Assembly: GCF_038069655.2 (NCBI RefSeq)
Contig: NZ_CP150951.2
Coordinates: 1,638,001 to 1,702,000 of the forward strand
Source of the DNA: Yoonia sp. BS5-3
GTDB taxonomy: Bacteria > Pseudomonadota > Alphaproteobacteria > Rhodobacterales > Rhodobacteraceae
Reading direction: 5' to 3'
Length of the DNA: 64,000 bases
Below, one piece after another: positions 49,712 through 57,961 of this stretch. Below the pieces are notes generated by a model. The model saw only the letters and a list, made by a program, of their open reading frames with translations, did no database searches and was not told where the DNA came from. Position 1 is the first letter of the stretch; each line of letters begins with the position of its first letter. The position numbers and the translations under genes were made by a program.

Positions 49712-50188
49712 ATGGAAGATTCTTCCTCAATCGATCTGGATCGAATCGACCGGAACATTCTGCGCCATCTGCAATCTGATGGGCGCTTGACCAATGCCGA
49801 GCTGGCCAAGGCTGTCAATGTCAGCCCGGCCACATGCCATAGGCGCACGCAGGCTTTGGTTGAGGGTGGCCATATTGCAAAGACCATGGCGCATGTGAAC
49901 CCGGCCTCGGTGGATCTGGGCACGCTTGTGATGGTCGGGGTGATCCTTGACCGGTCCACCCCCGATAGTTTCGCCGCGTTTGAGCAGGCGGTCGACGGGA
50001 TGAAAGAGCTGCTGGACTGCCACCTTGTCGCGGGGGATTTTGACTATCTTCTCAAAATCAGGGTCCGGGACATGAACAGTTTCAACGCGCTGCACACGAA
50101 AATGCTGATTGCATTGCCCGGCGTGCGGCAAATCAGGACGTTCTTTGTTCTCAAGGAAATCAAAGAAAACGCCCCGCTTGCTTTTTGA
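49712..50188 (+). CDS. acdR: Lrp/AsnC-family regulator of acdS
   Basis: 158 residues, family length. N-terminal HTH (IDLDRIDRNILRHLQSDGRLTNAELAKAVNVSPATCHRRTQALVEGG), then the ligand-binding RAM domain (VDGMKELLDCHLVAGDFDYLLKIRVRDMNSFNALHTKML). It is divergent from acdS. In Pseudomonas and rhizobial loci an Lrp protein in this place switches acdS on with ACC present, so the same role is inferred. Its stop lies 1 base before the convergent stop of the gene ending at 50190. Confidence 0.87.
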   Translation: MEDSSSIDLDRIDRNILRHLQSDGRLTNAELAKAVNVSPATCHRRTQALVEGGHIAKTMAHVNPASVDLGTLVMVGVILDRSTPDSFAAFEQAVDGMKELLDCHLVAGDFDYLLKIRVRDMNSFNALHTKMLIALPGVRQIRTFFVLKEIKENAPLAF

Positions 50189-50189
50189 T

Positions 50190-51653
50190 CTAACGTCCGA
50201 ACGTATCAGCCAGCAGCCTGGCCAAAGTGGGCTGGTCAAGATAGCCGGTCGATGACAGCCCGTGCCGGGTCTGATAGCGGCTGATCGCGCCGCGGGTGTC
50301 GCGGTCAAAGCGGCCATCAACGCGCCCGGGGTTAAAGCCAAGCTGGTCCAGCCGGTTTTCAATCAAACGGGCCACAACCGGGTTGATGTTCAGCGCACGC
50401 TCGCGCGCGGCGGCGGCATCCGTGTCATCGTCCAAGGCGTCCAGCTTGCTGCGCGCCTCTTCCGCAAAGATGCCTTCGGGATAGCGGTCCAGATAGGCAC
50501 GATACCCGGCCTCATCATCGCGGGCGCCGGTTTCTTCCCAATAGGCGCGCTCAAGGTTCAGGGCCTCTTCGCGGGCGCGGGCCTCTTCGGCCTCAATCTC
50601 GGCGGTGCGGCGGCTAGCCTGAGCGTCCAGACGGTTGATTTGTTGGGCGGTCAGAAACCCGGTCTGGGCAAAGCCATTGGTTTGCTGCCAGTTGCGGATC
50701 GCCCCGCGCGTGCCCGAACCAAAGATCCCATCTACGCCGCGCGTATTGAAATCCATCAAGGTCAGGTTGCGCTGGATGTTGCGCCGTTCGTTCCGGGTCA
50801 GTTCAAGCGCGTCTTCGGCGATCTCGGCCAGGCGAAGGGGATCGTTTTCAATCGCATCCAGGCGGCGCCGTGCCTCGCGTGCAAAGGGGCTTTCGGGATA
50901 AGCAAATAGGAAATCACGATAGCTGTCGGCGGTGTTTTCGGCCTGCGCTGCGTTCCATTCGCTCAAGGCATCAGGACGGGCGGGAACCGGCGCGGGGGCA
51001 GGGGCCTCGGGGCGAAATGCCAAAGCGCGGGGCGCGTAACCGGCAATATTCAGGCCACGCGAATTGCGTGCAAAATCCATCGCGTCACCGCCGGGCACAG
51101 TGATCGCCTCAGTCACAACACCGTCGGTAAAGTCAGGTTCGCCGTAAAAGACTGTCACGCCTTGCGGGATATCCAGCGGGCCAACACCCTGGCGCAGATA
51201 TGATCCGATGGGCGTATCAGCATCCTGATCATAACCCAGGATCAGGACGGCCTGACCGGGGGTTTGGGCCAAAACCTGCAACACGCTGTCAAGCGGCACG
51301 GCATCACCCATGCCAAAAAGGGTCGGGCGCGCCGCGTCTGACGGCAACAGCCAGCTGCGGTCGCCATCGGTCACGAACCGGCCGGCCAGCCCCACAATCA
51401 CCCGATCAGCATCGCCCGCATCAACTGCAAAACGCTGCAAGGCGCGCAGCATCGCATCGCTTTGCCCATTGGCCAGACTGTTCACCTGATAGCCCGCATC
51501 CCGTAGGGCCGTTGCACCATTGAGCACATCAAGCCCATTTCCAACCCGGCGAAATTCATCATATCGGTCTACGCCCATCAAAAGGGCCGTATCTTCGGCC
51601 CAAGCGGGCAAGGCGAGGGCCGAAAGCAGGGCCATCAAGATACGTTTACGCAT
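50190..51653 (-). CDS. Secreted caspase-like pseudoenzyme with two peptidoglycan-binding-like domains
   Basis: 487 residues with a signal peptide (about 1-19). Residues about 20-215 follow the layout of caspase-fold (peptidase C14) domains: TALLMGVDRYDEFRRVGNGLDVLNGATALRDAGYQV, then DRVIVGLAGRFVTDGDRSWLLPSD. Both catalytic residues seem lost: the GHG histidine is Arg92 (GRF), and the strand that ends in the cysteine reads LILGYDQDA (about 137-145). Residues about 285-345 (LTLMDFNTRGVDGIFGSGTRGAIRNWQQ) and 425-485 (LDQLGFNPGRVDGRFDRDTRGAISRYQ) are PG_binding_1-like. A charged helical segment joins them. Probably an envelope scaffold. Confidence 0.8.
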   Translation of the reverse strand: MRKRILMALLSALALPAWAEDTALLMGVDRYDEFRRVGNGLDVLNGATALRDAGYQVNSLANGQSDAMLRALQRFAVDAGDADRVIVGLAGRFVTDGDRSWLLPSDAARPTLFGMGDAVPLDSVLQVLAQTPGQAVLILGYDQDADTPIGSYLRQGVGPLDIPQGVTVFYGEPDFTDGVVTEAITVPGGDAMDFARNSRGLNIAGYAPRALAFRPEAPAPAPVPARPDALSEWNAAQAENTADSYRDFLFAYPESPFAREARRRLDAIENDPLRLAEIAEDALELTRNERRNIQRNLTLMDFNTRGVDGIFGSGTRGAIRNWQQTNGFAQTGFLTAQQINRLDAQASRRTAEIEAEEARAREEALNLERAYWEETGARDDEAGYRAYLDRYPEGIFAEEARSKLDALDDDTDAAAARERALNINPVVARLIENRLDQLGFNPGRVDGRFDRDTRGAISRYQTRHGLSSTGYLDQPTLARLLADTFGR

Positions 51654-51671
51654 TGCGCGTCTCCTTATCGT

Positions 51672-52865
51672 TCACGTCTCATAGCTGCGCCGATCCTCTA
51701 TCACGAGGCCATCGCGCGGCAGCGTATCCGGGGCGAGGCACTGCACCTCGCCCTTCAATTTCAATATATCCCGAACGGCATCGGCCGCGGCGGTCTGATC
51801 AAGCTGGCCTTCAAACTGCACGATCATCGTATCTGTATCACCGGCACGGTCGGCAATCACCCGGGCGCGGTCGGCCCCGGTCTTTTTGACCAGATCGGCG
51901 ACCTGTTCGGGGCGGACAAACATGCCCTTGATCTTAGTGGTTTGATCGGCACGGCCCATCCAGCCCTTGATACGCATATTTGTGCGTCCGCAGGGGCTGC
52001 CCCCCGGCAGAACAGCAGACATATCGCCCGTCGCAAAGCGGATCAGCGGATAATCAGGGTTAAGCGATGTAACAACCACCTCGCCCACCTCGCCCGCAGG
52101 CACCGGATCGCCCGTGCCGGGGGTGACGATCTCAAGGATGACACCTTCATCGACGATCATGCCCGCGCCCGGCGCCGTCTCATAGGCCAGATGGCCCAGA
52201 TCGGCAGTGGCGTAGCATTGCATGCAGGTGATGCCGCGATCCTGGTAGTATTGGCGCAGCTGCGGAAACAGCGCCCCGCCCGACACAGCGGCCTTGGTGA
52301 TCGCCAGCTGAACGCCCATCTCATCGGCCTTTTCAAGGATCACCTTCAGGTAATCCGGCGTGCCCGCATAAGCGGTTGTGCCAATATCGGCAGCGGCGCG
52401 CACCTGCAGCTCGGTCTGGCCTGTTCCGGCAGGCAACACCTTGGCCCCCACGGCGCGGGCACCGTTTTCAAACATCATTCCCGCCGGGGTCAGATGATAG
52501 CCAAAGCAGTTCTGCACAATATCATCGGCACCAATCCCGCAAGCATGCAGAAACCGGCCAAAGCGCCACCAATCATGGGAAACACCGCCCGGCTCATAGA
52601 TCGGGCCGGGGGACTGGAACACATGGGTATAGTCGCCCATCAGAGCCCCGCCAAAGGGGGGCGTTTCCTTCTGCCATGCATGTAAGGTGGATTTGCGCAG
52701 CACCGGAAAGCGCACCAAATCGGCAAGGGCACTGATCTGACCGCTGGGAAAACATGGTCCGGCATGGGCCTGCACACGGGCGATCAACGCCTGAAGCCGG
52801 ACCAATTGGTCGGCCTCGCGTTCGGCGCTGGGACGTGTCTCCAGATCATCAAAATAGGTCGTCAT
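51672..52865 (-). CDS. Phenylacetate-CoA ligase-like adenylating enzyme (PaaK family)
   Basis: 397 residues from the ATG at 52865 (AGGAGA about 7 bases upstream). Family motifs: QSPGPIYEPGGVSHDWWRFGRFLHACG, AYAGTPDYLKVILEKADEMG, CMQCYATADLGHLAYE (the acid binding and adenylate region), RFATGDMSA, and IKGMFVRPEQV near the C-terminus. It activates an aryl or acyl acid to its CoA ester through the adenylate. No paa ring-oxidation genes are present. It lies downstream of the LivFGHKM-type uptake genes, so it probably acts on the imported acid. It is about 40 residues shorter than PaaK. Confidence 0.85.
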   Translation of the reverse strand: MTTYFDDLETRPSAEREADQLVRLQALIARVQAHAGPCFPSGQISALADLVRFPVLRKSTLHAWQKETPPFGGALMGDYTHVFQSPGPIYEPGGVSHDWWRFGRFLHACGIGADDIVQNCFGYHLTPAGMMFENGARAVGAKVLPAGTGQTELQVRAAADIGTTAYAGTPDYLKVILEKADEMGVQLAITKAAVSGGALFPQLRQYYQDRGITCMQCYATADLGHLAYETAPGAGMIVDEGVILEIVTPGTGDPVPAGEVGEVVVTSLNPDYPLIRFATGDMSAVLPGGSPCGRTNMRIKGWMGRADQTTKIKGMFVRPEQVADLVKKTGADRARVIADRAGDTDTMIVQFEGQLDQTAAADAVRDILKLKGEVQCLAPDTLPRDGLVIEDRRSYET

Positions 52866-53102
52866 TGCGGTCTCCTGTCCTGCATCAAGGGCGATGCGGA
52901 CATGCACCTAGCTAGGGTCCGCAGGCCGTGTTATTCAATAGCATGACCGCCCGCATGGCGCGGACATGCAGCTTTTGGCGCTGTCACTTATGGCGATCGA
53001 CCCTTAACCTGAGGCATCAACTATCACTTTTCGCCTTCGACCAAAGGAAGAGGCAGCGACACAGTGATCCAGGTTTAAGGTCGATTGCATTAGCCTTTCG
53101 GA

Positions 53103-53924
53103 TCAGGCCAGCCAGCGTTTTCGGCGGCGGTAACTGCGCACATCGCGAAATGATTTACGGCCCTCGTCTGACATGCCCAGATAGAACTCTTTCACATCCG
53201 GGTTCTCGCGCAGCTCATCTGCGGGGCCCTCCATCACGACACGGCCGCTTTCAAGAATATAGCCTTGATGGGCAAAACGCAGGGCCACATTGGTGTTCTG
53301 TTCGGCCAGCAGAAAGGACACGCCTTCCTGCTCATTAAGGTTCTTCACGATGGTGAAAATCTCTTCCACCAATTGCGGGGCTAGACCCATTGAGGGCTCA
53401 TCCAGCAGGATCATCTCGGGGCGGGACATCAACGCGCGGCCGATGGCGCACATCTGTTGCTCACCGCCAGAGGTATATCCGGCCTGTGATTTGCGGCGCT
53501 CTTTGAGGCGGGGGAAATAGGTGTAGACCATATCCAGATCAGCACTGACCGCGCTGCCGCCATCACTGCGGGTATAAGCGCCGGTCAGCAGGTTTTCCTC
53601 GACGGTCAGATGTTCAAAACAATGGCGGCCTTCCATGACCTGAATGACGCCTTTCTTGACCAACGCTTCGGGCGACAGGTCCTGCACGCGTTCCCCACGG
53701 TAGGTGATCGCACCTTTTGTGACCTCACCGCGTTCCGAATGCAAAAGGTTCGAAATCGCCTTGAGCGTCGTGGTTTTGCCCGCACCGTTGCCGCCGAGCA
53801 AAGCGGTAATCCCACCTTTGGGCACCGTTAGCGACACACCTTTCAGCACAAGGATCACGTGATTATAGATCACCTCGATATTATTGACCTCCAACAGGGT
53901 CTCGGTCTTGGCAGCATCCAGCAT
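53103..53924 (-). CDS. Branched-chain amino acid-type ABC transporter ATP-binding protein (LivF-like)
   Basis: 273 residues. Walker A LLGGNGAGKTT (about 41-51), signature SGGEQQMCAIGRALM, Walker B MILLDEPSMGLAPQ and switch LLAEQNTNVAL are intact. LivF-type ATPases are recognised by VMEGRHCFEHLTVEENL and GYILESGRVVMEGPADEL. The C-terminus is extended by a basic tail (KSFRDVRSYRRRKRWLA). It works with the LivG-like ATPase at 57962-58774. It is the last transporter gene of the cluster, 237 bases before the PaaK-like gene, a gap in which I see nothing. Confidence 0.93.
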   Translation of the reverse strand: MLDAAKTETLLEVNNIEVIYNHVILVLKGVSLTVPKGGITALLGGNGAGKTTTLKAISNLLHSERGEVTKGAITYRGERVQDLSPEALVKKGVIQVMEGRHCFEHLTVEENLLTGAYTRSDGGSAVSADLDMVYTYFPRLKERRKSQAGYTSGGEQQMCAIGRALMSRPEMILLDEPSMGLAPQLVEEIFTIVKNLNEQEGVSFLLAEQNTNVALRFAHQGYILESGRVVMEGPADELRENPDVKEFYLGMSDEGRKSFRDVRSYRRRKRWLA

Positions 53925-53972
53925 CTTATCGCCCTCTTGGCCTTCTTATTTCGCCAAAATACTCAAATTGCG

Positions 53973-53998
53973 CAGGTGGCAGCGGGTGCCGCCGCCTG
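53973..53998 (-). terminator. Imperfect hairpin between the binding-protein and LivF-like genes
   Basis: CAGGTGGCAGC (53973-53983) and GCCGCCGCCTG (53988-53998) pair with one mismatch and one G-T pair in the 85-base gap after the binding-protein gene. It may lower downstream transcription; no T-run. Confidence 0.35.
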
Positions 53999-54009
53999 CA
54001 TTTGTTAGA

Positions 54010-55293
54010 TTACAGGCACCCCGGGGTGATGCTGTTTTCTGCGGCAAAGGCGGCCGAATCCTCGGCCACAAGGGGCGAGATGACGGCATCATCAGGGGCT
54101 ATGAAATCGGTCAATGGCTCCCATGTGCTGCTGGAGGCATTCCATTGCTGCACAAGGCCCTGACCAGCGCCGCCGTGATCAGCGCAGGATACACTGAACT
54201 CCGGCCCAATGCCTTCCATGCCCAGCTCGGCCATGCGCGCATCGGTGATCTCCAGTGCTTCCATACCGTCACGAACCATGGCCGGGGTCACATCCGCAAC
54301 GCCATGGATTTCCTGGGCCTTGGCAATCGCCTCGGCGGCCAGCATCGCAGCATACATGCCCCGGACATACAGGACCGAGCCCATGTTCGATCCATCCCCG
54401 GCCGCATTACCAGCGTCATGCACCAATGATGTGATCTCAGCCAGCACCGGGTAATCGACAACGCGGTTCATGTTCAGCGACTTATAACCATTGGCCGCTG
54501 CGCCTGCTGGGGTGACATCATGTTCCGCGCCAGCCCACCAGTTGCCAATGAAGTTCTCCATCGGAAAGCCGATATTGGCGGCCTCTTGCACGGCAACCTG
54601 GTTCATCACGCCCCAACCCCACATCAGGACATAATCCGGACGCTCACGACGGATTTGCAACCACTGGGATTTTTGTTCCTGACCGGGATGATCCACAGCC
54701 AATTGGGACAATTCAAACCCATGCATATCCGACAATGCCTCAAGCGTGCGGATCGGTTCTTTGCCATAGGCCGAGTTGTGATAGACTAGCGCGATAGATT
54801 TGCCGTTCAGATCGCCGCCATTCTCATCCAGCAAATAATTCACAGCGACCGAGGCCGCATCCCAGTAATTGGCCGGATAGTTGAACACCCAGTTGAACAC
54901 TTCACCATTGGCAGCCGAGGTGCGGCCATAACCCATGGTGTGGATCGGGATTTCGTCAGCGGTGGCTTTCGGGATCAGCTGATAGGTGATGCCGGTGGAC
55001 AGCGGTTGATAAATCAACGCGCCTTCGCCCTTGGTGGACTCGTAGCATTCCACGCCGCGCTCAGTGTTATAGCCGGTCTCGCATTCCACGATGCGGACAG
55101 GCTCACCGCCGATGCCGCCATCGCGGGCGTTGAGCAGATTAAAGTAATCCTGATAGCCGTCCGAAAACGGGGTGCCCCCCGCCGCATAAGGGCCGGTGCG
55201 ATAGCTCAGATCAGGAATGACCAGATCCGCCAGTGCCGGACCAGAGGCAACAGCCCCCGCAAGGGCCATTGCGGCCAGTGTCTTCGTCTTCAT
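54010..55293 (-). CDS. ABC transporter substrate-binding protein (LivK-like, type I)
   Basis: 427 residues with signal peptide (about 1-22, AMALAGAVASGPALA). The mature protein is a type I periplasmic binding protein: LSYRTGPYAAGGTPFSDGYQDYFNLLNARDGGIGGEPVRIVECETGYNTERGVECYE, then NGKSIALVYHNSAYGKEPI. Relatives found beside AMP-forming acyl-CoA ligases are thought to bind aromatic or fatty acids rather than leucine. The GYNTERGVECYES segment is characteristic of that subgroup. It captures the substrate for the permease pair LivH/LivM encoded upstream. Confidence 0.9.
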   Translation of the reverse strand: MKTKTLAAMALAGAVASGPALADLVIPDLSYRTGPYAAGGTPFSDGYQDYFNLLNARDGGIGGEPVRIVECETGYNTERGVECYESTKGEGALIYQPLSTGITYQLIPKATADEIPIHTMGYGRTSAANGEVFNWVFNYPANYWDAASVAVNYLLDENGGDLNGKSIALVYHNSAYGKEPIRTLEALSDMHGFELSQLAVDHPGQEQKSQWLQIRRERPDYVLMWGWGVMNQVAVQEAANIGFPMENFIGNWWAGAEHDVTPAGAAANGYKSLNMNRVVDYPVLAEITSLVHDAGNAAGDGSNMGSVLYVRGMYAAMLAAEAIAKAQEIHGVADVTPAMVRDGMEALEITDARMAELGMEGIGPEFSVSCADHGGAGQGLVQQWNASSSTWEPLTDFIAPDDAVISPLVAEDSAAFAAENSITPGCL

Positions 55294-55362
55294 CGGTTTT
55301 CTCCTCCCATAGATAATTCCGATTGTCGTCGTGTCATGCCGTCCCGGACTTGATCCGGGACC

Positions 55363-56439
55363 TCAATATGGAAACGGCCAGAGCCGCAGTTTTTCCTTCG
55401 CCAGACGCCAAAGCTGGGCCAGGCCATGCGGTTCTTTGATCAAAAAGAACATGATCAGCGCGCCGATAATCACCAATTGGAAATGGGCGACCAGATCGGT
55501 GGGCCAGCCCAGCCAATCGACGCCCACAACCTTCAGCGCCACGGGCAGGATCACCAGAAAAGCGGCACCCGCAAAGCTGCCAAAAAGGCTGCCAAGGCCG
55601 CCAATGATGATCATGAACAGGACGAGGAACGACTTTTGAATGCCAAAGGCCTCGCCCACCTCAACCGCGCCCAGATAGACCGCAAAGAACAACGCGCCCG
55701 AGATGCCGATAAAAAACGATGACACCGCAAAGGCGGTCAGCTTGGCCTTCAGCGGGTTCACCCCGATAATCTCGGCCGCGATATCCATGTCGCGAATGGC
55801 CATCCAGGTCCGGCCAATCGTGCCGCGGGTCAGGTTGCGGGCAATCAGGGCACAGAGTGTCAGGAACACCAGACAAATCAGATATTGCGCCCAAGGGGCG
55901 GTATTGGGGCCAGTGACGGCAAAGCCCGCCACAAAACGCTCTGGCGCGTTGATCTGGCCCGAGGCCGAATAATTGTAGAACCAACTGACCTTATTGAACA
56001 GCCAGACCAAAAAGAACTGCGCGGCCAGGGTCGCCACCGCCAGGTAAAAGCCCTTGATACGCAGGCTGGGGAGGCCGAAGGCAGCCCCGACAGCGGCCGT
56101 GATCCCACCGGCCAGAATGATGTGAATGATGATGGACACATCCGGAAATGCGGTCATCAGTTTGTAGCAGGCATAGGCCCCGACAGCCATAAACCCGCCC
56201 GTGCCCAGGCTGACCTGTCCGCAATAGCCCGTCAGGATATTCAGCCCAATCGCGGCAATCGCATAGATCAGAAACGGCACAAAAATCGCATTGGCCCAGT
56301 AATCATTGATCAGGAACGGGATAACGCCAAAAGCCACCACCATCGTGGCCCAAAACCCGATCCGATCAAACTTGATCGGAAAGGTCTGATTGTCGGCCAC
56401 ATAAGAGGTCTTGAAGTCACCAGCTTCGCGATACAGCAT
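55363..56439 (-). CDS. Branched-chain amino acid-type ABC transporter permease (LivM-like)
   Basis: 358 residues from the ATG at 56439 (GGGAG about 8 bases upstream). About nine to ten membrane spans; LivM features are GLNILTGYCGQVSLGTGGFMAVGAYACY, AFGLPSLRIKGFYLAVATLAAQFF and the coupling loop RTWMAIRDMDIAAEIIGVNPLKAKLTAFAVSSF. It forms the membrane channel together with the LivH-like protein. A perfect 22-base inverted repeat lies just upstream of its ribosome site. Confidence 0.94.
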   Translation of the reverse strand: MLYREAGDFKTSYVADNQTFPIKFDRIGFWATMVVAFGVIPFLINDYWANAIFVPFLIYAIAAIGLNILTGYCGQVSLGTGGFMAVGAYACYKLMTAFPDVSIIIHIILAGGITAAVGAAFGLPSLRIKGFYLAVATLAAQFFLVWLFNKVSWFYNYSASGQINAPERFVAGFAVTGPNTAPWAQYLICLVFLTLCALIARNLTRGTIGRTWMAIRDMDIAAEIIGVNPLKAKLTAFAVSSFFIGISGALFFAVYLGAVEVGEAFGIQKSFLVLFMIIIGGLGSLFGSFAGAAFLVILPVALKVVGVDWLGWPTDLVAHFQLVIIGALIMFFLIKEPHGLAQLWRLAKEKLRLWPFPY

Positions 56440-56457
56440 CAAAATCTCCCTTTCGGC

Positions 56458-56510
56458 GCGTGGGTTTCACCCACCCTACACACCGCCCGTAGGGTGGGTG
56501 AAACCCACGC
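56458..56510. repeat. Perfect 22-base inverted repeat (REP-like hairpin) inside the liv-type operon
   Basis: Arms 56458-56479 (beginning GCGTGGGTTTCACCC) and 56489-56510 are exact reverse complements around a nine-base loop. It lies between the small membrane protein gene and the LivM-like gene. As RNA it would be a very stable hairpin a few bases upstream of the LivM ribosome site. The motif looks like a genome-wide repeat rather than a gene-specific site. Confidence 0.85.
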
Positions 56511-56530
56511 ATTATGAACCCAAACCCCAA

Positions 56531-56872
56531 TCACGAAATCTGCCGCCCTGCGCTGGGCCGCGGCACTTCGCCAGAGCCCATTGGCCGATGTCCGGGCCCA
56601 AGGGTGTCCCGCCCCGCAGTTGCGCGCGGCACGGCAGATGGGCGTTTGTCGGTCAGTGCATCCCGGGCGCGGGATACGCCGCCCGAACTCATCAAGCCGA
56701 TCAAGGCCAACAGCCCCGCGACGATGGCGACGCCGCCAAAGATGATCAGCCCCCAGATATAACCGCCACCCGCTGTTTCCGCCTCGATCATGGCGAGCAG
56801 GCACCACAGGAATAAAAGCAGACCTGCCAACGCCAGCGCAAAACACCCGGCAGTGCGTAACCCCCAAATCAT
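56531..56872 (-). CDS. Small hypothetical two-span membrane protein in the liv-type operon
   Basis: 113 residues from the ATG at 56872, which has GGAGG about 8 bases upstream. Two hydrophobic helices (about 5-27, TAGCFALALAGLLLFLWCLLAM, and 36-60, YIWGLIIFGGVAIVAGLLALIGLM), then a ~50-residue basic, proline-rich cytosolic tail (RARDALTDKRPSAVPRATAGRD). No family recognised. It sits between LivH-like and LivM-like genes, 22 bases after the former. It may assist the transporter or be a passenger. Confidence 0.65.
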   Translation of the reverse strand: MIWGLRTAGCFALALAGLLLFLWCLLAMIEAETAGGGYIWGLIIFGGVAIVAGLLALIGLMSSGGVSRARDALTDKRPSAVPRATAGRDTLGPGHRPMGSGEVPRPSAGRQIS

Positions 56873-56894
56873 ATCACCCTCCTGTGGTCTTGTG

Positions 56895-57893
56895 TCAGAC
56901 ACGTTCAATAATCCGCTCCCCAAATAGCCCCTGCGGGCGGAACACCAGGAACAGCAGCGCCAGCATATAGGCGAACCAGTTTTCCGTAGCCCCGCCCAGG
57001 AAGGGCGCGCCGATTGTATATTCGAACAGTTTCTCGCCGACCCCGATGATCAGCCCGCCAACGATGGCGCCGGGGATCGATGTGAATCCACCCAGCATCA
57101 ACACCGGCAGCGCCTTGAGCGCGATCAGCGACAGCGAAAACTGCACACCCGATTTGGCCCCCCACATCACACCGGCGACCATCGCCACGATCCCGGCCAG
57201 CGACCAGACCAGCACCCAGATATAGTTCAGCGATATCCCAACGGACAAAGCGGCCTGATGGTCATCCGCGACGGCCCGCATCGCGCGGCCTTGTTTGGTG
57301 TATTGGGCAAAGGCGATCAGGCTGATCACAAGGATGATCGCCACCACGGTTGCTACCATGTCCAGCTTGTCGATAAAAAACCCGTAGAAATCATCGCCGC
57401 CCAAACCCGAGGTGATATCCTCGACCCAGAATGATCCGCCTTGCGGTAAGCCCAACGCGATGGTCTTGATGTCCGACCCCCACATCAAATCGCCCACGCC
57501 TTCCAGGAAATAGGCAAGGCCAATGGTCGCCATGAACAGGATGATCGGCTCTTGCCCGACCAGATGGCGGAACACGAAATGCTGCACGGCCGAGGCGAAG
57601 GCAATCATCACCAGCACCGTCAGGAAGATGGCCAAAAGGGCCGGGACCTCCCACCCGAAATGATGGATTTTCGTGCCAAAGATTGCGTTGATCAAATGGG
57701 CAAAGGGCACCTGGCCTTCCATGATGCCCACAAGGGTCAGGGCGGCGAAAAGGGCCATCACCCCTTGGGCGTAGTTGAAGATGCCGGAGGCTTTGAAGAT
57801 CAGCACAAAGCCCAGCGCCACCAGTGCATAAAGCACCCCTGCCATCAGCCCGTTGATGACAACTTCGATCCCATAGAGAAAATCAGCGGACAT
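56895..57893 (-). CDS. Branched-chain amino acid-type ABC transporter permease (LivH-like)
   Basis: 332 residues, about eight to nine membrane spans. LivH features: INGLMAGVLYALVALGFVLIFKASGIFNYAQGVMALFAAL at the N-terminus, the coupling loop KQGRAMRAVADDHQAALSVGISLNYIWVLVWSLAGIVA, and MLGGFTSIPGAIVGGLIIGVGE. AGGAGGT lies 8 bases before the ATG. Partner of the LivM-like permease. The 68-base gap upstream holds the phased TGTAC element. Confidence 0.94.
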   Translation of the reverse strand: MSADFLYGIEVVINGLMAGVLYALVALGFVLIFKASGIFNYAQGVMALFAALTLVGIMEGQVPFAHLINAIFGTKIHHFGWEVPALLAIFLTVLVMIAFASAVQHFVFRHLVGQEPIILFMATIGLAYFLEGVGDLMWGSDIKTIALGLPQGGSFWVEDITSGLGGDDFYGFFIDKLDMVATVVAIILVISLIAFAQYTKQGRAMRAVADDHQAALSVGISLNYIWVLVWSLAGIVAMVAGVMWGAKSGVQFSLSLIALKALPVLMLGGFTSIPGAIVGGLIIGVGEKLFEYTIGAPFLGGATENWFAYMLALLFLVFRPQGLFGERIIERV

Positions 57894-57915
57894 GGGCCAC
57901 CTCCTGCACGGTGTG

Positions 57916-57949
57916 TGTACAGGTGCTGTACGGGTTCTGTACGCAATCT
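57916..57949 (-). repeat. 11-base phased TGTAC element, copy 2
   Basis: TGTAC begins at 57916, 57927 and 57938, exactly 11 bases apart. The part 57927-57949, read on the minus strand, equals 34376-34398 with one mismatch in 23 bases. It lies upstream of the LivH-like gene and reads toward it, as copy 1 reads toward the 34457 gene. Confidence 0.6.
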
Positions 57950-57961
57950 GGCTGCTTGAAA

